From NCBI GenBank assembly GCA_033558025.1, contig JAUCEF010000069.1:1-37958 (forward strand): a DNA stretch of 37,958 nt, written 5' to 3'. Each line of letters opens with the position of its first letter. Position 1 is the first letter of the stretch. Origin of the DNA: Phytophthora sp. 'mugwort' (Eukaryota; Oomycota; Peronosporomycetes; Peronosporales; Peronosporaceae). Below, piece by piece: positions 15,344 to 25,210 of the stretch. The notes under the pieces were generated by a model. The model did not search any database and had not been told where the DNA came from. It was given only the letters and a program-made list of their open reading frames with translations. A program made the translations under genes and the position numbers.

Positions 15344-15428
15344 GGATAGGTGATCGAGTGGTTTAAGGTGTCAGTCTTGAAAACTGAAGTATGTAATAAT
15401 ACCGTGGGTTCAAATCCCACTCTATCCT
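15344..15428 (+). tRNA. trnS: tRNA-Ser (TGA)
   Basis: Class II tRNA with extended variable arm (gtatgtaataatac). Acceptor GGATAGG/TCTATCC, anticodon loop CTTGAAA (TGA), T-arm GTGGG-TTCAAAT-CCCAC. Confidence 0.93.
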
Positions 15429-15432
15429 TTAA

Positions 15433-15503
15433 AAGCTAGAGACGGATTCGAACCGTCATTAAAGGATTTGCAGTCCTTTACATTACCTTTATGTTATCTA
15501 GCC
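15433..15503 (-). tRNA. trnC: tRNA-Cys (GCA)
   Basis: Acceptor GGCTAGA/TCTAGCT, anticodon loop CTGCAAA (GCA), T-arm GACGG-TTCGAAT-CCGTC, U discriminator as in bacterial tRNA-Cys. A lone minus-strand gene among plus-strand neighbours. Confidence 0.92.
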
Positions 15504-15520
15504 AAAATAAATTATATTAT

Positions 15521-15724
15521 ATGAATAAAAATAAAAAATTTTTTACCTATAAAAATAAAATTATTTTAACAAATGGATCTTCTTTAAAAATAACATCTAT
15601 TAAGTATTTAAAAAATTATCAATTAAATTTAAGAATTTTTAAAGAAACAGATATTATTACAAATACAAATATCAATTTAAATAAAAGTAAATTAAATTTT
15701 ATAAAAAAAAATAAATTAAATTAA
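15521..15724 (+). CDS. rpl31: Small basic protein, possible ribosomal protein L31
   Basis: 67 aa from the ATG at 15521; an upstream ATG at 15491 is rejected because it falls inside trnC. Residues about 9-25 (YKNKIILTNGSSLKITS) resemble the opening strand-turn of organellar L31 (vtLtdGs.f...st), and the following strand KNYQLNLRIFKETD fits the L31 core; the zinc cysteines are absent, as in other mitochondrial L31. Ribosomal neighbours support this. An oomycete unassigned ORF of nearly this length (orf64, from memory) may correspond. Its last 9 bp overlap the 3' end of tatC on the other strand. Confidence 0.5.
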   Translation: MNKNKKFFTYKNKIILTNGSSLKITSIKYLKNYQLNLRIFKETDIITNTNINLNKSKLNFIKKNKLN

Positions 15725-16459
15725 TTTATATTTATTTAAATATATTGAAATATAAATAAATATTTCAAAAAAAAAAAAAAAGATAAAATAAATTAATATA
15801 AAATTAAATATATCTGGTGGTGTAATTAAAGCACTCAATAATATTATTTTTAAATAAAAGAATTTTCTTAAATTAATAATTATTTTAATTTTTAAAATAT
15901 TATTTGATATAAAAAAAAATAAAGAAAAAAAATAAATAAATATTATAAATATATAAATAAAAGAAGAAAAAATAAAATCAAAATAATTATCAATTTTTGG
16001 TTCAAAATAAATTGTTAAAAGATATAAATTTGAAAAATTTAAATTTAATAAAAAATCCCAAATATGTGGAATAATATTAGTAAAAATAAATTTTATTATA
16101 AAAAAATTAAAAATTATAAAAAAAATATAAAATTTTATAAAAATAAAATTTTCAAATTTATATAAACCTTTTGATAAAAAAAACCAAAATAATAAAAAAC
16201 TTAATTGAATTGTTATAAAAGTTGTTATGAAAATTGCTATAAAAATATTAGTAATAAAAATTTCAGTAATATTAGTAAAAATAAAATATTTTAACATATT
16301 TTTATTAAGTAAATTATTAACTAATAAATATATTAATTGATCAGAAAAATAATATGAAATTATAAAAAGATAAAAAAAAGTGATTAAAAGTATAAAAAAA
16401 TTATATTTTAATTCAAATAAATGTAATTGTAAATAAGTTATTATTTTTTTTTTTTTCAT
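15716..16459 (-). CDS. tatC: Sec-independent (Tat) translocase subunit TatC
   Basis: 247 aa, polytopic membrane protein, known as mttB or ymf16 in mitochondria. Family features: HLFELKYNFF at the N-terminus (counterpart of HL.ELR.R), TNITEIFITNIFIA (the conserved P/T..ef.t.ik.a loop), FLSKGLYKFE, and near the C-terminus ALITPPDIFNF, matching aiitP.Dv.sq. It inserts folded proteins into or across the inner membrane; in mitochondria its clients are poorly known. Convergent with the L31-like gene (9-bp overlap) and divergent from trnL. Confidence 0.93.
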   Translation of the reverse strand: MKKKKIITYLQLHLFELKYNFFILLITFFYLFIISYYFSDQLIYLLVNNLLNKNMLKYFIFTNITEIFITNIFIAIFITTFITIQLSFLLFWFFLSKGLYKFENFIFIKFYIFFIIFNFFIIKFIFTNIIPHIWDFLLNLNFSNLYLLTIYFEPKIDNYFDFIFSSFIYIFIIFIYFFSLFFFISNNILKIKIIINLRKFFYLKIILLSALITPPDIFNFILIYFIFFFFFEIFIYISIYLNKYKLI

Positions 16460-16477
16460 ATATTTAAAAAAATATTA

Positions 16478-16560
16478 GCCTACTTGGTGAAATTGGTAAA
16501 CACGATAGATTTAAAATCTGTTCCCTTTTAGGGTTATTGGTTCAAGTCCAATAGTAGGTA
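16478..16560 (+). tRNA. trnL: tRNA-Leu (TAA)
   Basis: Class II tRNA. Acceptor GCCTACT/AGTAGGT, anticodon loop TTTAAAA (TAA), T-arm ATTGG-TTCAAGT-CCAAT. Shares the 20-nt D-arm stretch tggtgaaattggtaaacacg with the next tRNA. Confidence 0.93.
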
Positions 16561-16568
16561 TTTTTATT

Positions 16569-16651
16569 ATCAAAGTGGTGAAATTGGTAAACACGTTACA
16601 CTTAGGATGTAAAGCTTAAAAGCGTTAAGGGTTCAAATCCCTTCTTTGATA
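16569..16651 (+). tRNA. trnL: tRNA-Leu (TAG)
   Basis: Class II tRNA. Acceptor ATCAAAG/CTTTGAT, anticodon loop CTTAGGA (TAG), T-arm AAGGG-TTCAAAT-CCCTT. Eight bp after trnL(UAA) and probably its paralogue. Confidence 0.93.
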
Positions 16652-16733
16652 TTACTATAATAATATATTTTAAATAAAATATATCTTTTTAGTGAAAATA
16701 AATTTATATTTTATTTAATTTTTTATCATTAAA

Positions 16734-18740
16734 ATGATTAATATATATATTAACAATATCGAATTAAAAGTTAATAAAAATTTAACAGTTTTACAAGCAT
16801 GTAATAATTTTAAAATTCAAATCCCTAAATTCTGTTTTCAAGAGAATTTACAAATTGCCGGTAATTGTCGTATGTGTTTAGTTGAAATCGAAAATTCCCC
16901 TAAACCTGTAGCTTCATGTGCAATGCCTTTAATACCAAATATGAAAATATTTACTAATACTCCTTTAGTACAAAAAGCACGTGAAAGTGTATTAGAATTT
17001 CTTTTAATAAATCATCCATTAGATTGTCCTATTTGTGATCAAGCGTCAGAATGTGATTTACAAGATCAAACAATGATTTTTGGATCGGATCGTAGTCGTT
17101 TTTTTTTTAAAAAACGTGGCGTTGAAGATAAATATTGTGGTCCTTTTATTAAAACAATTATGACAAGATGTATTCATTGTACACGTTGTGTACGTTTTGC
17201 TAATGAAATTTGTGGAATTGACGGTTTAGGTACAACAGGTCGTGGTAATAAAACTGAAATTAATTTTTATTCTTCAAATATTTTTAAATCCGAATTTTCT
17301 GGTAATTTAGTAGATTTATGTCCTGTTGGTGCATTAACTTCTAAACCCTATACTTTTAAAGCACGTTCTTGGGAATTAAAAAAAAAAGAGGGTATTGCTA
17401 TTTTAGATAGTATTGGTTCAAATATTAAAATTGATATTTTTAATAATGAAATTATACGTATTTTACCTAAAACTAATTTTAATATTAATAAAGAATGGAT
17501 ATCAGATAAAACAAGATATTTTTTTGATAGTTTAAAATATCAACGATTAAAATATCCATTATTAAAAGATAATCAAAACAATTTTCATAGGATTTCTTGG
17601 TTAGATGCTCTAAATATTATTAATAAAAAATTGATAATTACAGATAGTTTTAATGCTAAAAGTATTATTGGTGATTTAACTGATTTAGAATCTCTTTTTT
17701 TATTAAAAAAAAATTTAAATAAATTAGGAATTTCAAATGTAAATTATGAACAATTTTTAAAAAATCGACAAATTAAGATAAATTCTGATTTAGCTTCAAA
17801 TTTTTTATTTAATAATACTTTAAAATCTATTGAAGAATCTGATGTTTGTTTAATAATTGGTAGTGATATTCGTCAAGAAGGTTCTATTTTAAATATTCAT
17901 TTAATTAATCGTTTAAAAAAAGGAAATTTTAAAATAGCATATATCGGTAATAAAATTAATTTTACTTATCCAGTAAAACATTTAGGATTAACTTTTAAAA
18001 CTTTAATAAATATTATTTTAGGAAAACATGTATTTTGTAAACAATTAAAAAAAGCAAAAAAACCTTTAATTATTATAGGTAGTAATATTTTAAATCAAAA
18101 AAATGGTTTTTTTTTATTATCAAAATTAAAAAATTTATCATTTATTAACCATAATATTAATTTCTTTAATTTTCAAACTTCTTTAATTAATTTTTTTGAA
18201 ATTACTTTTCCAAAATCATTAAATATGTTAAATAATTCAAAATTATATTATTTATTTAATACAAATTTACAAAATAAATTAAAAATAACTAAAAATAGTT
18301 TTGTTATTTATCAAGGACATCATTTTACTAAAGATGCTCAAAATTCAAATCTAATTTTACCTGGATTAACTTTTTTAGAAAAAAATGGAATGTATATTAA
18401 TTTAGAAGGTTTTATTCAAAAAAATGAACAAATTTTAAATGTAAATATAGAACAACGTAAAGATTCTATAATTTATAGAAATCTTTATAAATTTTTATTA
18501 AATAAAAATCAATCTAAATCAGAAGCTTTTTTAAAAATTAAAGATATTTTACCTTATTTATTAAAAAAAAAAATAAAAATTATTTATAATTTTAGTTTTA
18601 ATAAAAAATTTTTAAAAATTAATATTAATTTTTTAGATTCATTAATTAAAAATAATTATTATACAAATATATTAGAACAATATTCAAAAATATTGATTAA
18701 TTCTAATAAAATTTTCAAAAATCAATCAAAATTATTATGA
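16734..18740 (+). CDS. nad11: NADH dehydrogenase subunit 11 (75-kDa, NuoG-like)
   Basis: 668 aa, complete. It carries iron-sulfur clusters in the complex I peripheral arm. N1b [2Fe-2S] ligands are Cys34, 45, 48 and 62; N5 ligands His94, Cys98, 101 and 107; N4 ligands Cys146, 149, 152 plus the Cys of VDLCPVGAL near 196. The rest is the molybdopterin-oxidoreductase-like domain ([17 protein letters not shown], then [19 protein letters not shown]), shorter than bacterial NuoG. The gene ends in TGA, sharing ATGA with the nad1 start (4-bp overlap), which shows TGA acts as stop. Everything from codon 146 onward is duplicated in the palindrome. Confidence 0.97.
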   Translation: MINIYINNIELKVNKNLTVLQACNNFKIQIPKFCFQENLQIAGNCRMCLVEIENSPKPVASCAMPLIPNMKIFTNTPLVQKARESVLEFLLINHPLDCPICDQASECDLQDQTMIFGSDRSRFFFKKRGVEDKYCGPFIKTIMTRCIHCTRCVRFANEICGIDGLGTTGRGNKTEINFYSSNIFKSEFSGNLVDLCPVGALTSKPYTFKARSWELKKKEGIAILDSIGSNIKIDIFNNEIIRILPKTNFNINKEWISDKTRYFFDSLKYQRLKYPLLKDNQNNFHRISWLDALNIINKKLIITDSFNAKSIIGDLTDLESLFLLKKNLNKLGISNVNYEQFLKNRQIKINSDLASNFLFNNTLKSIEESDVCLIIGSDIRQEGSILNIHLINRLKKGNFKIAYIGNKINFTYPVKHLGLTFKTLINIILGKHVFCKQLKKAKKPLIIIGSNILNQKNGFFLLSKLKNLSFINHNINFFNFQTSLINFFEITFPKSLNMLNNSKLYYLFNTNLQNKLKITKNSFVIYQGHHFTKDAQNSNLILPGLTFLEKNGMYINLEGFIQKNEQILNVNIEQRKDSIIYRNLYKFLLNKNQSKSEAFLKIKDILPYLLKKKIKIIYNFSFNKKFLKININFLDSLIKNNYYTNILEQYSKILINSNKIFKNQSKLL

Positions 18741-19717
18741 TATACACAATTTTAAAATTTTTAATTTTCATATTACCTTTATTAATTGCTGTGGCTTATT
18801 TTACTTTAGTTGAACGTAAAATATTAGCTTCTATTCAAAGAAGAAGAGGACCTAATGTTGTAGGTACTTTTGGATTATTACAACCATTAGCTGATGGTCT
18901 TAAATTATTCGTAAAAGAAACAATTTTACCAAGTAATGCTGATGTAATTTTATTTATATTTGCACCTATTTTAGCTTTTTTTTTAAGTCTATTAAGTTGG
19001 ACAATAATACCTTTAGGTTTTGGTATGTTTTTTACTGAATTAAATATTGGTATTTTATATTTAATAGCAATTTCATCTTTAGGTGTATACGGTGTTATTA
19101 TAGGTGGTTGGTCAAGTAATTCTAAATATTCGTTTTTAGGGGCTTTAAGATCAACAGCACAAATGATTTCATATGAATTAACTATTGGGTTTTCAATTCT
19201 TTCAGTAATTGTTTGTGCAAAATCTTTAAATTTAATTTCTATTATTTGGGCACAAAAAACGGTATGGTATTGTTTTCCTCTTTTTCCTATTTTTATAATT
19301 TTTTTTATATCTTGTTTAGCAGAAACAAATCGACATCCCTTTGATTTACCTGAAGCTGAAGCTGAATTAGTTTCAGGTTATAATGTAGAATATTCTGCAA
19401 TGGGTTTTGCATTATTTTTTTTAGGTGAATATGCTAATATGTTATTAATGAGTAGTTTAACTACGATTTTATTTTTAGGTGGTTGGTTAGCACCTTTCCC
19501 TTTTAGTATAAATTGTATTAATTTTTTACCCGGATCTTTTTGGTTTAGTATTAAAATTTGTTTTTTTGTTGTTTTATTTGTAGTTGCTCGAGCTATTTTA
19601 CCTCGATATCGTTATGACCAATTAATGCGTTTAGGTTGGAAAGTATTTCTACCTTTTTCATTATCCTGGTTTTTATATACTGCAAGTATTTTAATAAGTT
19701 TTAATTGGTTAATTTAA
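18737..19717 (+). CDS. nad1: NADH dehydrogenase subunit 1 (left-arm copy)
   Basis: 326 aa, complete; membrane subunit of complex I forming the quinone chamber with Nad7/Nad9. Early motif [20 protein letters not shown] at residues about 24-43 and the quinone-site loop [20 protein letters not shown], followed by [18 protein letters not shown]. Overlaps the nad11 stop by 4 bp and ends 2 bp before nad4L, so the three form one plus-strand transcription unit. An identical protein is encoded at 20450-21430. Confidence 0.98.
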   Translation: MIYTILKFLIFILPLLIAVAYFTLVERKILASIQRRRGPNVVGTFGLLQPLADGLKLFVKETILPSNADVILFIFAPILAFFLSLLSWTIIPLGFGMFFTELNIGILYLIAISSLGVYGVIIGGWSSNSKYSFLGALRSTAQMISYELTIGFSILSVIVCAKSLNLISIIWAQKTVWYCFPLFPIFIIFFISCLAETNRHPFDLPEAEAELVSGYNVEYSAMGFALFFLGEYANMLLMSSLTTILFLGGWLAPFPFSINCINFLPGSFWFSIKICFFVVLFVVARAILPRYRYDQLMRLGWKVFLPFSLSWFLYTASILISFNWLI

Positions 19718-19719
19718 TT

Positions 19720-20022
19720 ATGAATATTTTAAATCATTTTATTTTTACTTTTTTTTTATTCTGTCTTGGATTATTTGGTATAATTTTAAATAGACAGAAT
19801 ATTATTATTATTTTAATGTCTATTGAATTATTATTATTATCAATTAATTTAAATTTTATTTATTTTGCAGTTTTAATTGATGATATAATAGGACAAGTTT
19901 TTTCTTTATTAATTTTAACAGTAGCTGCAGCAGAATCAGCTATTGGATTAGCTATTATGATTATTTTCTTTAAATTATATGGAGATATTTCAATTTATAA
20001 AATAAATTTATTATCATTATAA
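19720..20022 (+). CDS. nad4L: NADH dehydrogenase subunit 4L (left-arm copy)
   Basis: 100 aa from the ATG at 19720 (MNILNHFIF...). A longer reading from 19705 would run into nad1 and is not favoured. Three membrane helices; the conserved core is ILMSIELLLLSINLNFI and LLILTVAAAESAIGLAIMI, with the membrane Glu residues used in proton coupling. The last 54 bp up to position 20014 recur at 20028-20081. An identical copy is on the minus strand. Confidence 0.97.
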   Translation: MNILNHFIFTFFLFCLGLFGIILNRQNIIIILMSIELLLLSINLNFIYFAVLIDDIIGQVFSLLILTVAAAESAIGLAIMIIFFKLYGDISIYKINLLSL

Positions 20023-20206
20023 TAAATTTATTTTCTTTAAATTATATGGAGATATTTCAATTTATAAAATAAATTTATTATAATGATAATAAATTTATTT
20101 TATAAATTGAAATATCTCCATATAATTTAAAGAAAATAAATTTATTATAATGATAATAAATTTATTTTATAAATTGAAATATCTCCATATAATTTAAAGA
20201 AAATAA
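19961..20206. repeat. Fourfold nad4L-tail repeat at the palindrome centre
   Basis: A 54-bp segment of the nad4L 3' end occurs twice in direct orientation in each arm: 19961-20014 and 20028-20081 on plus, mirrored as 20086-20139 and 20153-20206. The two direct copies have a 67-bp period. The central four bases (20082-20085, aatg) are the only unpaired ones, giving a potential hairpin or cruciform with a 4-nt loop. Confidence 0.95.
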
Positions 20207-20447
20207 TCATAATAGCTAATCCAATAGCTGATTCTGCTGCAGCTACTGTTAAAATTAATAAAGAAAAAACTTGTCCTATTATATCATCAATTAAAACTGC
20301 AAAATAAATAAAATTTAAATTAATTGATAATAATAATAATTCAATAGACATTAAAATAATAATAATATTCTGTCTATTTAAAATTATACCAAATAATCCA
20401 AGACAGAATAAAAAAAAAGTAAAAATAAAATGATTTAAAATATTCAT
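20145..20447 (-). CDS. nad4L: NADH dehydrogenase subunit 4L (right-arm copy)
   Basis: 100 aa, identical in sequence to the copy at 19720-20022, with the same ATG choice. It reads away from nad1 toward the palindrome centre, so the two nad4L genes are convergent, tail to tail, with 122 bp between their stops. Being intact, it can serve as a second functional gene if this arm is transcribed, for example from the minus-strand run that includes cob. Confidence 0.96.
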   Translation of the reverse strand: MNILNHFIFTFFLFCLGLFGIILNRQNIIIILMSIELLLLSINLNFIYFAVLIDDIIGQVFSLLILTVAAAESAIGLAIMIIFFKLYGDISIYKINLLSL

Positions 20448-20449
20448 AA

Positions 20450-21430
20450 TTAAATTAACCAATTAAAACTTATTAAAATACTTGCAGTATATAAAAACCA
20501 GGATAATGAAAAAGGTAGAAATACTTTCCAACCTAAACGCATTAATTGGTCATAACGATATCGAGGTAAAATAGCTCGAGCAACTACAAATAAAACAACA
20601 AAAAAACAAATTTTAATACTAAACCAAAAAGATCCGGGTAAAAAATTAATACAATTTATACTAAAAGGGAAAGGTGCTAACCAACCACCTAAAAATAAAA
20701 TCGTAGTTAAACTACTCATTAATAACATATTAGCATATTCACCTAAAAAAAATAATGCAAAACCCATTGCAGAATATTCTACATTATAACCTGAAACTAA
20801 TTCAGCTTCAGCTTCAGGTAAATCAAAGGGATGTCGATTTGTTTCTGCTAAACAAGATATAAAAAAAATTATAAAAATAGGAAAAAGAGGAAAACAATAC
20901 CATACCGTTTTTTGTGCCCAAATAATAGAAATTAAATTTAAAGATTTTGCACAAACAATTACTGAAAGAATTGAAAACCCAATAGTTAATTCATATGAAA
21001 TCATTTGTGCTGTTGATCTTAAAGCCCCTAAAAACGAATATTTAGAATTACTTGACCAACCACCTATAATAACACCGTATACACCTAAAGATGAAATTGC
21101 TATTAAATATAAAATACCAATATTTAATTCAGTAAAAAACATACCAAAACCTAAAGGTATTATTGTCCAACTTAATAGACTTAAAAAAAAAGCTAAAATA
21201 GGTGCAAATATAAATAAAATTACATCAGCATTACTTGGTAAAATTGTTTCTTTTACGAATAATTTAAGACCATCAGCTAATGGTTGTAATAATCCAAAAG
21301 TACCTACAACATTAGGTCCTCTTCTTCTTTGAATAGAAGCTAATATTTTACGTTCAACTAAAGTAAAATAAGCCACAGCAATTAATAAAGGTAATATGAA
21401 AATTAAAAATTTTAAAATTGTGTATATCAT
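20450..21430 (-). CDS. nad1: NADH dehydrogenase subunit 1 (right-arm copy)
   Basis: 326 aa, identical to the protein encoded at 18737-19717, including the [14 protein letters not shown] motif and the quinone-loop [10 protein letters not shown]. Complete and without disruptions, so presumably functional. Its start is preceded by the truncated nad11 copy (4-bp overlap preserved) and, further upstream, by cob on the same strand. Confidence 0.97.
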   Translation of the reverse strand: MIYTILKFLIFILPLLIAVAYFTLVERKILASIQRRRGPNVVGTFGLLQPLADGLKLFVKETILPSNADVILFIFAPILAFFLSLLSWTIIPLGFGMFFTELNIGILYLIAISSLGVYGVIIGGWSSNSKYSFLGALRSTAQMISYELTIGFSILSVIVCAKSLNLISIIWAQKTVWYCFPLFPIFIIFFISCLAETNRHPFDLPEAEAELVSGYNVEYSAMGFALFFLGEYANMLLMSSLTTILFLGGWLAPFPFSINCINFLPGSFWFSIKICFFVVLFVVARAILPRYRYDQLMRLGWKVFLPFSLSWFLYTASILISFNWLI

Positions 21431-22998
21431 AATAATTTTGATTGATTTTTGAAAATTTTATTAGAATTAATCAATATTTTTGAATATTGTTCTAATATAT
21501 TTGTATAATAATTATTTTTAATTAATGAATCTAAAAAATTAATATTAATTTTTAAAAATTTTTTATTAAAACTAAAATTATAAATAATTTTTATTTTTTT
21601 TTTTAATAAATAAGGTAAAATATCTTTAATTTTTAAAAAAGCTTCTGATTTAGATTGATTTTTATTTAATAAAAATTTATAAAGATTTCTATAAATTATA
21701 GAATCTTTACGTTGTTCTATATTTACATTTAAAATTTGTTCATTTTTTTGAATAAAACCTTCTAAATTAATATACATTCCATTTTTTTCTAAAAAAGTTA
21801 ATCCAGGTAAAATTAGATTTGAATTTTGAGCATCTTTAGTAAAATGATGTCCTTGATAAATAACAAAACTATTTTTAGTTATTTTTAATTTATTTTGTAA
21901 ATTTGTATTAAATAAATAATATAATTTTGAATTATTTAACATATTTAATGATTTTGGAAAAGTAATTTCAAAAAAATTAATTAAAGAAGTTTGAAAATTA
22001 AAGAAATTAATATTATGGTTAATAAATGATAAATTTTTTAATTTTGATAATAAAAAAAAACCATTTTTTTGATTTAAAATATTACTACCTATAATAATTA
22101 AAGGTTTTTTTGCTTTTTTTAATTGTTTACAAAATACATGTTTTCCTAAAATAATATTTATTAAAGTTTTAAAAGTTAATCCTAAATGTTTTACTGGATA
22201 AGTAAAATTAATTTTATTACCGATATATGCTATTTTAAAATTTCCTTTTTTTAAACGATTAATTAAATGAATATTTAAAATAGAACCTTCTTGACGAATA
22301 TCACTACCAATTATTAAACAAACATCAGATTCTTCAATAGATTTTAAAGTATTATTAAATAAAAAATTTGAAGCTAAATCAGAATTTATCTTAATTTGTC
22401 GATTTTTTAAAAATTGTTCATAATTTACATTTGAAATTCCTAATTTATTTAAATTTTTTTTTAATAAAAAAAGAGATTCTAAATCAGTTAAATCACCAAT
22501 AATACTTTTAGCATTAAAACTATCTGTAATTATCAATTTTTTATTAATAATATTTAGAGCATCTAACCAAGAAATCCTATGAAAATTGTTTTGATTATCT
22601 TTTAATAATGGATATTTTAATCGTTGATATTTTAAACTATCAAAAAAATATCTTGTTTTATCTGATATCCATTCTTTATTAATATTAAAATTAGTTTTAG
22701 GTAAAATACGTATAATTTCATTATTAAAAATATCAATTTTAATATTTGAACCAATACTATCTAAAATAGCAATACCCTCTTTTTTTTTTAATTCCCAAGA
22801 ACGTGCTTTAAAAGTATAGGGTTTAGAAGTTAATGCACCAACAGGACATAAATCTACTAAATTACCAGAAAATTCGGATTTAAAAATATTTGAAGAATAA
22901 AAATTAATTTCAGTTTTATTACCACGACCTGTTGTACCTAAACCGTCAATTCCACAAATTTCATTAGCAAAACGTACACAACGTGTACAATGAATACA
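21427..22998 (-). pseudogene. nad11: 5'-truncated nad11 copy
   Basis: Codons 146-668 of nad11 in frame, starting exactly at the codon for Cys146, a ligand of cluster N4. The first 145 codons, holding all N1b and N5 ligands, are missing. Upstream in frame only a few codons precede a TAA at 23020-23022, and no ATG is available before the body; the first initiator-like codon is a TTG at 22536. It therefore cannot make a working Nad11 and is best seen as a repeat-boundary remnant kept identical by copy correction with the intact gene at 16734-18740. Confidence 0.92.
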
Positions 22999-23005
22999 AT
23001 TTAAA

Positions 23006-24181
23006 TTATTTATTTTTATTTATTAAAGATTTTTTATTAATATTATAACGTACTAAATAAGTTTCTAATTTACCTAAAAATGGTATAATTATTATAAAAA
23101 AAAAAAAATAATAAATCATACTTATAATACCAATTTCAGTATAAGGATATTCAACTGGACATTGTCCAACCCAACCTAATAATAAAAAAGCTATAACTAA
23201 TAACCAATAACAAATTTTAAATATAGGTCTAAAAGCTGTACTTCTAATTTCAGATGAATTTGTAAAAGGTATTGTTAATAAAATAAGTAATGAACCAAAC
23301 ATAGCTATAACACCGCCAATTTTATTAGGAATAGATCTTAAAATTGCATAAAACGGTAAAAAATACCATTCTGGTACGATATGTAAAGGTGTTTTCATTG
23401 GATTTGCTTCAATATAATTATCGGGATGACCTAATGTATTAGGATAAAAAAAAATAAAAATAAAGAAAATCAAAAATAAGATCATTAATCCAAATAAATC
23501 TTTAGTATAAAAATATGGATAAAAAGGTATATTTTCATTTTTTAATGTAATACCTAAAGGATTATTTGAACCAACTTCATGTAATAAAATTAAATGTATC
23601 AATACGGCACCCACAATTATAAAAGGTAATGTAAAATGTAAACTAAAAAAACGATTTAATGTTGGATTATCAACAGCAAATCCGCCCCAAAGCCAATCAA
23701 CAATATCTTTTCCTATTAAGGGTATTGCAGAAAATAAATTAGTAATAACAGTTGCACCCCAAAAACTCATTTGTCCCCAAGGTAAAACATAACCCATAAA
23801 AGCTGTAGCCATCATTAAAATAAAAATAATTACACCAGAAGACCATATAGCTTCTCTTGGTGTGATATAAGAACCATAATATAAACCACGAAAAATATGA
23901 ATATATACAACAATAAAAAAAAAAGATGCTCCATTTGCATGTGTATATCTAATTAACCAACCATTATTTACATCTCTCATAATATGTTCAACACTATTAA
24001 AAGCTAAATCAATATGTGGAGTATAATGCATTGCTAAAAAAATACCTGTTAAAATTTGTATTACTAACATAATACCAGCTAACGAACCGAATCCAAAAAA
24101 ATAATTTAAATTAATAGGTGTAGGATAATCTATTAAATGATTATTAAGAATCGCAAATAATGATTTTTTATTCCATCTCAT
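23006..24181 (-). CDS. cob: Apocytochrome b
   Basis: 391 aa from the ATG at 24181 (MRWNKKSLF); a longer reading would need a TTG at 24211 and adds ten unconserved residues. Complex III core. Haem ligands are His81/His182 and His95/His196, in [12 protein letters not shown] and [11 protein letters not shown], and in the fourth helix. The Qo-site PEWY motif is in [20 protein letters not shown]. Its 3' end lies against the right arm of the palindrome, so its transcript may read on into the truncated nad11 and nad1. Confidence 0.98.
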   Translation of the reverse strand: MRWNKKSLFAILNNHLIDYPTPINLNYFFGFGSLAGIMLVIQILTGIFLAMHYTPHIDLAFNSVEHIMRDVNNGWLIRYTHANGASFFFIVVYIHIFRGLYYGSYITPREAIWSSGVIIFILMMATAFMGYVLPWGQMSFWGATVITNLFSAIPLIGKDIVDWLWGGFAVDNPTLNRFFSLHFTLPFIIVGAVLIHLILLHEVGSNNPLGITLKNENIPFYPYFYTKDLFGLMILFLIFFIFIFFYPNTLGHPDNYIEANPMKTPLHIVPEWYFLPFYAILRSIPNKIGGVIAMFGSLLILLTIPFTNSSEIRSTAFRPIFKICYWLLVIAFLLLGWVGQCPVEYPYTEIGIISMIYYFFFFIIIIPFLGKLETYLVRYNINKKSLINKNK

Positions 24182-24228
24182 AATATGAAATGAAAAATTA
24201 CCTAAAAGCAAAAATAATTAATAAAATA

Positions 24229-24795
24229 TTACATATTTATTTTATTATTCCAAGGATTATTAAATTCAAATAATCGGTATTGTTGTGATAAATTAATGGG
24301 TTCATAAACAACACGTTTTTTTAATTCATTATAAAAAATTTCTAAAAAACCACTTAAAGGGAAATCTTTACGTAAAGGATGTCCTTCAAAACCATAATCT
24401 GTTAAAATCCGTCTTAAATCGGGATGGTATAAAAAAAAAATACCAAACATATCCCAAACTTCTCTTTCACACCAATTGGCTGATTGATATATTTTTATAA
24501 TTGAATCTACCGGTTGTAATTCATTAATTATTATTTTAATTTTTAAACGACTATTAAAACGAATACTTAATAAATTATAAATTATTTCAAAACGTTTTTT
24601 TTTATTAATATAATCTATAACACAAATTTCTGATAATACTTTAAATTGAGTATTTGTATGATTTTTTAAAAAAAATAAAATAGGAATTAAATTTTTTGTA
24701 GAAATATTTATACATAATTCATTTTTATATAAAGTATAATTTATTATTGGTAAAATCTGTAATAAATATTGACTAAATTTTTTTAATACTTTCAT
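24229..24795 (-). CDS. nad9: NADH dehydrogenase subunit 9 (30-kDa, NuoC-like)
   Basis: 188 aa, standard length. The complex I 30-kDa signature is complete: ANWCEREVWDMFGIFFLYHP, DLRRILTDYGFEGHPLRKDF, followed by EPINLSQQYRLFEFNNPW. Peripheral-arm subunit next to Nad7. Located between atp9 and cob on the minus strand. Confidence 0.97.
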   Translation of the reverse strand: MKVLKKFSQYLLQILPIINYTLYKNELCINISTKNLIPILFFLKNHTNTQFKVLSEICVIDYINKKKRFEIIYNLLSIRFNSRLKIKIIINELQPVDSIIKIYQSANWCEREVWDMFGIFFLYHPDLRRILTDYGFEGHPLRKDFPLSGFLEIFYNELKKRVVYEPINLSQQYRLFEFNNPWNNKINM

Positions 24796-24809
24796 AAATA
24801 AAAAATAAT

Positions 24810-24839
24810 TATAAATATTTATAATTATAAATATTTATA
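24810..24839. other. Perfect 30-bp palindrome upstream of nad9
   Basis: Self-complementary AT-only sequence (half-site tataaatatttataa) 15 bp upstream of the nad9 start. A candidate processing or regulatory hairpin in the nad9-atp9 spacer; function unproven. Confidence 0.6.
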
Positions 24840-24914
24840 TATTAAAAAAATAAATAATTTTTTTTCTAAAATAAATACTATAACCAGTATTAGTATATAT
24901 ATAACATAAAATAC

Positions 24915-24934
24915 GATAAAAATTAATTTTTATC
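24915..24934. terminator. Perfect 20-bp palindrome after atp9
   Basis: gataaaaattaatttttatc, a perfect palindrome 24 bp downstream of the atp9 stop on the minus strand. It would form a 3' stem-loop on the atp9 mRNA and may define or protect its end. Confidence 0.4.
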
Positions 24935-24958
24935 ATATTTTTCAGGATTTAATTTTAA

Positions 24959-25210
<252 letters not shown>

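Larger units (their letters stand above)
17169..20081 (+). repeat. Left arm of a giant inverted repeat (2913 bp)
   Basis: Position x pairs with 40167-x. The arm begins at codon 146 of nad11 and runs through nad1, nad4L and a duplicated nad4L tail, up to a 4-nt centre. nad1 and nad4L translate identically in both arms, and sampled nucleotide stretches match, so the arms are recent or kept alike by gene conversion. Boundary seen directly: tgtattcattg at 17169 matches the reverse complement ending at 22998, and the flanks then diverge. Confidence 0.95.
20086..22998 (-). repeat. Right arm of the giant inverted repeat (2913 bp)
   Basis: Reverse complement of 17169-20081. It ends at 22998, 7 bp before the cob stop codon (23006-23008, on minus), so the arm's nad11 copy lacks its first 145 codons. 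It carries complete nad4L and nad1. Confidence 0.95.

Noticed and set aside
22536..22536. TTG as a genuine start for a shortened Nad11 in the right arm
   Set aside because: It falls in the middle of the molybdopterin-like domain and would lack all Fe-S ligands; no evidence that it is used.
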